From Desulfonema limicola (lineage in GTDB: Bacteria; Desulfobacterota; Desulfobacteria; Desulfobacterales; RPRI01), in the NCBI GenBank assembly GCA_020723255.1, contig DYJH01000007.1:1-43654 (forward strand): a stretch of DNA of 43,654 bases, written 5' to 3'. Each line of letters begins with the position of its first letter. Position 1 is the stretch's first letter. Positions 37,089-43,654 of this stretch are shown here, in pieces. Under the pieces are notes generated by a model. It saw nothing but the letters and a program-made list of their open reading frames with translations, ran no database searches and was not told where the DNA came from. The position numbers and the translations under genes were made by a program.

Positions 37089-38947
37089 AGAGTTTTGCCT
37101 CCTAAAGCTTTCAACCTGCTGGTTTTCTTATTTGCTGCCTGAATTTGCTTTTCTCTCAGTAATTCCAAAAGCAATTTATCATCCTTTGTTTCTTCGGCTT
37201 CTTTAATTTTATTTGTACTCGTGTCTTTGTTCCGTTTATATATGAATTCAAACTGCGTTATCAGTCTCAAACAGCTTTTACGATCCCATGCTTCATCTTT
37301 TATGCTTAAAAAAGCTACGATACTATTCTTGACATCATCACCATCAAACAGAGGCATTATATTCTCGGAATTAGTTTCAGAAAGGTTTATATGCTCTATA
37401 ATAGCATATCCTATTGACTTCAAAACATCGTCAGTAAAACCGTTTAACAGATCGCGTTTTATTATTTCCGGAACCATTTCAGGAAATTGAAGCATCATTG
37501 CTATTATCTGCCGCTCAAGTCTAGAACGCTTTTGTTGCTCTTCCTGCATTGTATTTCCCAACTCATAACCTTTAACATTATTTTTGTTAGAAACCGGGTC
37601 CGGATCTGATTTGTTAATAAATTTCCCTTGTTTTATATCTGAAAGGGCTTCCATAATTCTTTCATGAAGTGCCGCTTCGTCTATATAAATTTTTTCCGAA
37701 AGCTCTCTTACATAAAGCGCTCTTGCAACTTTATCTCCGATAGATGATAGGATCTTTACTAGTTCGGAAATAATACGTATTTTACCTTCAACAGAAAGAC
37801 CATAATTTATTATTGCACTATCCATCAAAAAAGAGACCGTACTTTGTGCGCATGAAACGGCGTTCTTAAATGCTTCCAGCCCGAATTCAATAAGATATGA
37901 ATCAGGATCATATCCAGCAGGAAGCACCAAAATCCTTGCATCAGCAAATCCCTTGTCGAATATTTCAATACTTCTTTGTGCTGCTTTAATGCCTGCCTCA
38001 TCCGAATCATAAACAAGGATAAATTTACCGTCTTTTCCGATAATTGACCTTAAAATCTTAACATGCTCAGAGCTTATGGAAGTGCCGAGCGTGGCAACGC
38101 TGTTTTTGATTCCGTTTTTATGAAGAGAAAGAAGATCAAAATAACCTTCAACAATAAACACAGTTTCAGAAATTCTGCAATCGTTTTTTGCTATATTAAG
38201 ACCGTACAATGATTGACTCTTGTTAAAAACTATGGTTTCCGGTGAATTGAGGTATTTTGGGAGTGAATCGTCCATAACACGTCCCCCGAAACCGATTACC
38301 TTCGAGTTCATATCGAATATCGGAAAAATTATTCTATTTCTGAAACGATCATAAAAACCTTCTGATTTGTTTTTACGAATAATCAATCCCGCTTTTTCAA
38401 TCAGTGATGTTGAAACATTTTGTTTTGTAAAAAAATTAATAAGCACATTCCAACTATCCGGAGCAAACCCTAGTTGATAGTCTCTTATAATTTTTTCAGT
38501 TATTTTTCTTTTAGTTAGATATGATAGAGCTCTGTTGCCGCTACCGCCGCTAAAAAGACATCCTTTAAAAAAATCCATAGCTTGTTTGTTAATTAATAAT
38601 ATATTGTCTTTTTCACTTATTTTATTAATTTTTCCCGGAGATGTTTTTTCAACAGTAATATCTATTCCGTATTTTTCCGCAACATATTTAACTGCCTCAG
38701 GAAACGTAAACCCTTCTTTTCTCATTAAATAAACAAAAATATTTCCGCCTGCACCGCATCCAAAACAATAAAATACCTGTTTTTCATAACTTACTGTAAA
38801 GGATGGTGTTTTTTCAGAATGAAAAGGGCAGAGCCCAAGGTGATTCCTTCCGGACTTTTTCAAAAGAACTGACTCGGAAATAATATCAATAATGTCTGCC
38901 GTATTTTTAATTTCAATAATTTTTTCTTCGGGAATAAACAAAACCAA
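37082..38947 (-). CDS. dnaG: DNA primase DnaG
   Basis: DnaG makes RNA primers for replication. The CHC2 zinc-binding domain has C40, H43, C61 and C64 (CPFH and CFGC). The TOPRIM core shows [20 protein letters not shown] and [13 protein letters not shown]-terminal helicase-interaction region follows. The start is placed at TTG 38947, nine bases after GGAGG, giving [10 protein letters not shown] like other primases. An upstream in-frame GTG (38954-38956) directly touches the ribosome-binding site and is unlikely to be used. The 621-residue length is normal. Its stop overlaps rpoD. Confidence 0.97.
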   Translation of the reverse strand: MVLFIPEEKIIEIKNTADIIDIISESVLLKKSGRNHLGLCPFHSEKTPSFTVSYEKQVFYCFGCGAGGNIFVYLMRKEGFTFPEAVKYVAEKYGIDITVEKTSPGKINKISEKDNILLINKQAMDFFKGCLFSGGSGNRALSYLTKRKITEKIIRDYQLGFAPDSWNVLINFFTKQNVSTSLIEKAGLIIRKNKSEGFYDRFRNRIIFPIFDMNSKVIGFGGRVMDDSLPKYLNSPETIVFNKSQSLYGLNIAKNDCRISETVFIVEGYFDLLSLHKNGIKNSVATLGTSISSEHVKILRSIIGKDGKFILVYDSDEAGIKAAQRSIEIFDKGFADARILVLPAGYDPDSYLIEFGLEAFKNAVSCAQSTVSFLMDSAIINYGLSVEGKIRIISELVKILSSIGDKVARALYVRELSEKIYIDEAALHERIMEALSDIKQGKFINKSDPDPVSNKNNVKGYELGNTMQEEQQKRSRLERQIIAMMLQFPEMVPEIIKRDLLNGFTDDVLKSIGYAIIEHINLSETNSENIMPLFDGDDVKNSIVAFLSIKDEAWDRKSCLRLITQFEFIYKRNKDTSTNKIKEAEETKDDKLLLELLREKQIQAANKKTSRLKALGGKTLW

Positions 38948-39134
38948 GAAAAGCACCCTCCAACTTGTATTACAGAAATAACATATAAAAACGGAAGGTC
39001 TTAAAAATTAGGAGTGACAGCCAACAATATACCTTAAACATAAACAAAATTAGGCTTTATTCAAAGATCTCGCTTATTATATCTTCAATTCTTCAAAAAG
39101 AAGCTATTAAACCATTACATTATTTTAAAACTTG

Positions 39135-39163
39135 AATTTAATTATCATAGCATATTATGTCAA
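39135..39163 (-). promoter_or_regulatory. Putative sigma-70 promoter of the dnaG-rpoD operon
   Basis: On the minus strand TTGACA (39158-39163) is followed after 17 bases by TAAATT (39135-39140), a four-of-six -10. It lies in the 250-bp AT-rich gap upstream of dnaG and would give a leader of about 180 bases. The -35 is perfect; the rest is moderate. Confidence 0.45.
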
Positions 39164-39197
39164 TACATTTTAATAATTATTTATAAATCATTGTTAT

Positions 39198-39677
39198 TCA
39201 GAATAATAGAAAATCCCAATTCAAGTTAAAGAACGTTTTATGAAGGGAGTGATCATCATCAACCAAATTCCATATATAGTTAGAAAAAATTCTATCTGCA
39301 ATTTCATGTACCTTAGCCGGAGGCAAAACTTCATCCCGATTTCCATGGTATATATAGACAGGTATATCCAATTTCTTTTCCTGATAAATGCTATCGGGTA
39401 TATAAGTTAGGGCAGGAGCAAGCAGAATAAGCTTTCTAATTTTGTTTAAATTAAGGCAGGCAAAAGCACTGGCCATCAATCCACCATAGCTGGAACCGAC
39501 TATTACAACTTGACGCTTTTCCAACAAAATATTATTTAACTTCAGCATTCTTTCGTCAAAATCCCCGGCAAAATCTTCTATTATCATATCAGGATATGTT
39601 TTTTTGAAAAACGCACCCTTTTTCCCCTGGCTGGAACTATCCATGCCATGAATAAATACTTTAACGTGAGAAGGCAT
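39198..39677 (-). CDS. Small alpha/beta hydrolase (YqiA-like)
   Basis: This is a 159-residue minimal alpha/beta-hydrolase fold. The likely triad is the nucleophile serine in VGSSYGGLMAS near residue 64, an aspartate in YHGNRDEVLPP near 114, and a histidine in DDDHSLHKTF near the C-terminus. The N-terminal VFIHGMDSSSQGKKG resembles the oxyanion region of small esterases such as YqiA and RBBP9-like proteins. The substrate is unknown. No signal peptide is seen. It begins eight bases after the diguanylate cyclase gene on the same strand, so they are probably cotranscribed. Confidence 0.85.
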   Translation of the reverse strand: MPSHVKVFIHGMDSSSQGKKGAFFKKTYPDMIIEDFAGDFDERMLKLNNILLEKRQVVIVGSSYGGLMASAFACLNLNKIRKLILLAPALTYIPDSIYQEKKLDIPVYIYHGNRDEVLPPAKVHEIADRIFSNYIWNLVDDDHSLHKTFFNLNWDFLLF

Positions 39678-39685
39678 ATGAAAAC

Positions 39686-41443
39686 TTAATTATTTTTATA
39701 ATTGTCAATAGAATGTTTAACTCTTTTCTGGGCATACATCAGTTCGTCTGCCAGAGACATAAGCTTATTCAAAGAAAGTGCGGAATCGGGGTCGTATATA
39801 GCGCTTCCCCAACTTAATGATATATTATATTGTCTATATTTTTTTGCGTTGAAATTATCTACGTTTTGTTGAAGCCGGAGTGTAATTATTTCAGAATTCA
39901 TATCTGCTGAATCAACCGCCAGCACTGCAAATTCATCGCCGCCAATACGGGCTATTATATCCGATTCACGAAAAGTCTGCCGAAGTATATCCGCCGTATC
40001 GTTAAGAGCTTTATCGCCTTCTTCATGCCCCAAAGCATCATTGATTGATTTAAGGCCATCGGAATCCAGGAACAAAAGTGTCATCCTTTTTTTTGATCTT
40101 TTTGCAGATTTTAATTGCTGCTCGGCAAGCGTGAGAAAACCACGCCTATTGTACAATTCGGTGAGCTGGTCTGTTATGGACATTTCGCGTATCTCTTGCT
40201 CCATCATTTTACGTTTGGTGATATCTGTGGCAAGCCCGTTTATAATAGTTTCATTATTTTGTTTTGATATACTGATAGATCTGTCTTCAAACCAATGCCA
40301 AATATCCCTGTTGTCTTTAATCCGGTATTCTATGTTGAAATGCTTGCCTTCTGAAATATCTTTTATAACCTGTATAACTTTATTGTGGTCTTCAGGATGG
40401 ATATATATTTTCCATAAATCCGGTTTTTCCAGAAAAGCCTTTGAAGAATATCCCAAAATATTTTCCCAGCGTGAAGAATAATAAAATATCCCCCTTTTAT
40501 CAGAATAAGAATAAATTATACTTGGTGAGTTTTCCACTAAATCCCTATAACGTTCCTCGCTTTCGCGAAGCGCTTTTTCCGCCAGAATGCGGCCGGTGAT
40601 ATCCCGAACGATAGTACGCGCACCGATATACTTGCCTTCTTCCATTATGGCAGATGAGCTGATCTCCACAACAAGAGTTCGTTCGTCTTTGGTTATTACG
40701 TTTACTGTAAAATTATCATATCCGCCCCTCTCTTTAAATATTTTTACCATTTCTATAAAAAGTGGCAGATTTTCTTTAGGTATATAATTATAAATACTCT
40801 TTCCGATGAGTTCTTCGTGCGTATATCCCAGCAGTTCAATAGCCTTATGATTGACTTCCGTCAGGTTGCCGTCTGCATCTGAAAGATAGATAGCGTCATT
40901 GGCATTATCAAAAAGATCATGATACTTTTCTTCGCTCTTGCGAAGATCTTCTTCCACTTGTTTCCGGCCACTGATATCTCTTGCGGTGGATAGAATGAAC
41001 TTTTTTCCGTCTTTATAAAACAGCCTGTTATGTATCTCAACGGGTATTTTCCTGCCGTCTTTACTGATAAGCAAACCTTCCCAAATAGCCTCCTTGCTTT
41101 TTAACAGTGTATCAGGAATTTCAGATTTATTTTTAATATTTTGGAACTTATTGTCAATATCTGAAGGCATTATCTGTAAAAGCTCTTCTTTTGTATAACC
41201 GAGATGCTCGCAGGCAGCATCATTAACCTCGATAAAATGACCAGATGAATCTATATTATCAGGCAGTTCATTGACAAAAACGGAATCACTGATGTTATTA
41301 AACAACATCTGATACCATTTCTCTTTCTTGACAGAAGGGCATACAGGAATATTTTGATTGGATTTTACTGGTTCTGTGTTGCTTCGGTTAGGATCTGTAA
41401 TTTCAGAAAGAAGCCCGGCTCTTGTTCCTTTTCTTTCCTTCAT
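39686..41443 (-). CDS. PAS-PAS-PAS-GGDEF diguanylate cyclase
   Basis: This protein would make cyclic di-GMP in response to PAS-sensed signals. Three PAS domains occupy roughly 45-160, 168-290 and 296-415, each ending in a typical linker such as RDISGRKQ, RDITGR or TDITKRK. The catalytic domain has the intact active site GGDEF at 501-505. RESD lies five residues before it, the RxxD inhibitory site for product feedback. There is no EAL domain, membrane segment or signal peptide, so it is probably cytosolic. The ligand is unknown. It precedes the small hydrolase gene. Confidence 0.94.
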   Translation of the reverse strand: MKERKGTRAGLLSEITDPNRSNTEPVKSNQNIPVCPSVKKEKWYQMLFNNISDSVFVNELPDNIDSSGHFIEVNDAACEHLGYTKEELLQIMPSDIDNKFQNIKNKSEIPDTLLKSKEAIWEGLLISKDGRKIPVEIHNRLFYKDGKKFILSTARDISGRKQVEEDLRKSEEKYHDLFDNANDAIYLSDADGNLTEVNHKAIELLGYTHEELIGKSIYNYIPKENLPLFIEMVKIFKERGGYDNFTVNVITKDERTLVVEISSSAIMEEGKYIGARTIVRDITGRILAEKALRESEERYRDLVENSPSIIYSYSDKRGIFYYSSRWENILGYSSKAFLEKPDLWKIYIHPEDHNKVIQVIKDISEGKHFNIEYRIKDNRDIWHWFEDRSISISKQNNETIINGLATDITKRKMMEQEIREMSITDQLTELYNRRGFLTLAEQQLKSAKRSKKRMTLLFLDSDGLKSINDALGHEEGDKALNDTADILRQTFRESDIIARIGGDEFAVLAVDSADMNSEIITLRLQQNVDNFNAKKYRQYNISLSWGSAIYDPDSALSLNKLMSLADELMYAQKRVKHSIDNYKNN

Positions 41444-41705
41444 GTCAGGGTCCCCTTTTTACGATATTGAAGCTAAATGAGATTTATAATATCTGAGCTT
41501 ATTGTATAAAACTAAAATTTGCTATAATAAATTAGAAGATTATGCAATATAAATTGTTTCGATCTAAAAAACCAGGGTAACCGCATTTGGATTATCCTGT
41601 TAAGACCTTAAACAAATGTTTATTCCCACCCGATCCTGACTTGCTTTTATACTGCTCTTAGAGGATGTTTGATTTATAATTTTCCTTTGTAATGTCAAAT
41701 TGTTG

Positions 41706-42950
41706 TCAGGCATTTTTGGAATCCCCACATCCCCGGGATTCGAGCCAGCGAAAAGGAAGTGAATTTCTTATAGATCTTAGCCTGCCCAGACGATTGAGAA
41801 TTATCAGAAACGGTTCCACTAAAAACGGTATGGGGTCAGATGGTGAGAAGACCGCAAATGCTTTTGGACCGCGCATTGAGAGCAGGTACTCTCTAATGCT
41901 GAGTGCGCCCGAGCGGATCTCTTGTGCCGCAGAGCGCACGTCATCCCGGAGCCTGATCCACTTGATGTCTTGCCGAATAGGCCCAAGGGTGAAATTTTGC
42001 CCCAAAGCATCGGCAAAAGCCATATAGGGGAGTTCGATACCAACTTCGACAGCAAGGCTGTGCCAAGCCCAGAGCCTAGCGTTTACTTCCAGGAGCTCAA
42101 ACCGCGCATGCTTTGAGTTCCACATGAACTCGATTTCGGCGAGGCCAGTATAACAGATGGCACGGAGCAGTTGGCTCGCAAGTTCCCTGAGTTCTGGGAC
42201 TTCGGCTATCTCCACAAAGGTACTTGACCGGCCAAAGTCTCTCGGAAATTGACGTGTCCTCTTAACAGTCAGGCCGGCAAGCGAATCGCCTTTTCGGAAA
42301 TAGCCAGCGAAGGAGAACAGGTTTTTTGAGGGCTCGGGCAGGAAGTCCTGTATGATTACCTCCCAAGAGCTAATCACTTGCGACATTGTCTCATAAAGAC
42401 CCTGGAGTTCCTGATGGTTGTCAGCTCGGTAGGCCTTTCTGTTGGTGGCTCTCAGAAAATGTGAGGAGATGGCCGGCTTGAGGACAACCGGGAAATCAAG
42501 ATGCAGAGCGGTGAGTCGATCTGCGTTTCCCGGTACCCAAGTGCGGGGGGTGGCAACTCCCACCTTCTGGGCCAATTTATAGGTCAACCGCTTGTCGTAG
42601 AGAATTTCTATTGTCTCCCATAGCGGAGTGGTCAGTACGTAGTACTCGGCCAGCATCGGACCGTTTTGAGCCACGATCCGCAACTGTTCGTCAGAACAGG
42701 GGATAAGTACCCATCCCCGGACGCAGAGATTCTTAGCGATCTTAACCAAATAATGGGATAGTTCGTTATCCTTTATTCCTCTTGGCTGTCTCACAAAGTA
42801 GTTTACCGAACGGGAGAAGCGCGCTAAAGAGGTGGCGGTGTCAATAACGCACACCTTTACGCCGTGCGCAGAGAGATTGCGGGCGGCGGCCACGCTGGCG
42901 AAGTTTCCCCCCAGGATTACGGCACCAGGACTGCCATGGATCTGACGCAT
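41706..42950 (-). CDS. Orphan ATP-grasp ligase-like protein
   Basis: This is an ATP-dependent carboxylate-amine/thiol ligase-type protein. An N-terminal Rossmann-like pre-grasp domain (GAVILGGNFASVAAARNL, then KVCVID) precedes the ATP-grasp domain. That domain has DFPVVLKPA near 155 and QDFLPEP near 200. The metal-ligand pattern EIEFMWNS...LLEVNARLWAW lies near 270-295. The start is placed at ATG 42950; an in-frame TTG four codons upstream is possible, and no strong ribosome-binding site decides. Base composition differs from its neighbours: the line 42481-42540 has 33 G+C of 60, against 23 in 36001-36060 of rpoD. Such genes are often found near surface-polysaccharide loci. The substrate is unknown. 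Confidence 0.85.
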   Translation of the reverse strand: MRQIHGSPGAVILGGNFASVAAARNLSAHGVKVCVIDTATSLARFSRSVNYFVRQPRGIKDNELSHYLVKIAKNLCVRGWVLIPCSDEQLRIVAQNGPMLAEYYVLTTPLWETIEILYDKRLTYKLAQKVGVATPRTWVPGNADRLTALHLDFPVVLKPAISSHFLRATNRKAYRADNHQELQGLYETMSQVISSWEVIIQDFLPEPSKNLFSFAGYFRKGDSLAGLTVKRTRQFPRDFGRSSTFVEIAEVPELRELASQLLRAICYTGLAEIEFMWNSKHARFELLEVNARLWAWHSLAVEVGIELPYMAFADALGQNFTLGPIRQDIKWIRLRDDVRSAAQEIRSGALSIREYLLSMRGPKAFAVFSPSDPIPFLVEPFLIILNRLGRLRSIRNSLPFRWLESRGCGDSKNA

Positions 42951-43164
42951 AATTTGCCACAACTTCCAGGAACGCGAACAACACTAAATTAACTTAGCGA
43001 GTCGCGAAAAATGAATTGAGCGTTTAGGTTTTATTACCAAATTATTAGAATAAATATTATCATAATTTGCGATACAGATCTACTGGTTTCATTTAAATCT
43101 TGCATAATTTCTAACTATTACCATTTGAAATCATAGGTGAAAAATCAAAATATTTTGGTAACGT

Positions 43165-43654
43165 TCAAAAGTGTTTACATGGTGACATTTTAACTGACCG
43201 GATTTCAATGTCGAAGTAGCCTTTTATTCCAAGCTTCTCTTTCCAGTATTGTTCCCATTTGTCTCGGGAGTATTGCCTGATCATGATCATTTTGGAAATG
43301 TTAGTAACCGATTTATCGGTCTGGCCCCACGCAATTCGCTTAAGACGACGACCAGTTTCTCTAAATAATCTTTCCAGAAGTGACGTTGTTTTTGGAGCAA
43401 TTATCCCTGTTTTAAGCCATAGTTCAATATTGGCAAATATTCGCTCAGAGAGGTTTTCAAGATAAGCTGTTCCATGCTTGTATCCTTTTTCTCGAAACGT
43501 CTCTATGAGGCCTTTAATATCTGATTTACTTCTTTCGTATTTGCTCTTTATCTGTTCCTTATCTTCTTCTTTAAGGATCTCATAATCGCCTTCCGGGAGT
43601 GAAGTGGTATCGTCATAACGGACACCTCGAAGAGTGTGTTATATAAACATAACT
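43165..43654 (-). pseudogene. Transposase-like remnant (5' side beyond window, internal stop)
   Basis: A continuous minus-strand frame from 43638 to the TGA at 43165-43167 encodes the C-terminal part of a transposase-like protein. It includes TTSLLERLFRETGRRLKRI followed by KMIMIRQYSRDKWEQYWKE. An ERxxRExxRRxK block followed by a short helix resembles the C-terminus of mutator-type (IS256/ISLre2-like) transposases; the exact family is not settled. There is no usable start near its beginning. In-frame sequence continues upstream of a TAA at 43639-43641, so the copy appears broken. It neighbours the compositionally odd ATP-grasp gene. Confidence 0.6.

Overview
The window is about 43.7 kb of low-G+C (roughly 38-40%) bacterial chromosome, densely packed with housekeeping genes. 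The gene content and style point to a sulfate-reducer-type member of Desulfobacterota, most likely Desulfobacterales. The signs are the recO / GHMP kinase / glyQ / glyS / ligA run, System II (ResB/CcsA) cytochrome c assembly, large PAS sensor kinases that begin with a charged coiled coil and end in a receiver domain, and an HPr-fusion gene beside ispD. This placement is inferred from gene content; there is no rRNA in the window to confirm it.

Layout. 1-12025 is a plus-strand block: mfd (5' end cut by the window edge), a SurA/parvulin foldase, recO, a GHMP sugar kinase, glyQ, glyS, an 83-residue conserved-looking protein, ligA and an acylphosphatase. 12053-17159 is on the minus strand: HU, ftsY and smc, with smc-ftsY probably cotranscribed. 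17511-20084 is a hybrid PAS-GAF-PAS sensor kinase on the plus strand. 20192-27099 is minus: uppP, a small cysteine-rich gene, a 567-bp gene-free stretch with palindromes and alternative hairpins, then an M16 peptidase-resB-ccsA operon. A SprT-like/DUF2786 protein (plus) overlaps tail-to-tail with a second hybrid kinase (minus). From 30574 to 39677 everything is minus: ispD, an HPr-domain fusion protein, rnpB, a coiled-coil zinc-ribbon protein, a Nif3-family protein, a CAT-anticodon tRNA, rpoD, dnaG and a small alpha/beta hydrolase. A PAS-GGDEF diguanylate cyclase follows. The last 2 kb holds a G+C-richer orphan ATP-grasp gene beside the remnant of a transposase, which looks like acquired DNA.

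How the genes fit together. The dnaG-rpoD pair is a short macromolecular-synthesis operon with a tRNA downstream. Mfd, RecO, LigA, SMC, FtsY, HU and DnaG cover repair, replication, chromosome organisation and protein targeting. ResB and CcsA form the heme delivery and ligation complex for periplasmic c-type cytochromes. Two hybrid histidine kinases and a diguanylate cyclase provide signalling.

The less ordinary material is small. One item is a 39-codon ORF between the tRNA and its terminator whose 3' end lies inside the terminator, so a terminated transcript would have no stop codon. Another is a five-codon leader whose stop overlaps the uppP start. A third is a cysteine-rich small gene beside helically spaced palindromes and two mutually exclusive hairpins. 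There are also two unusual domain fusions (HPr and SprT-DUF2786). None of these is proven functional. No CRISPR array, toxin-antitoxin pair or recognisable defence system was seen.
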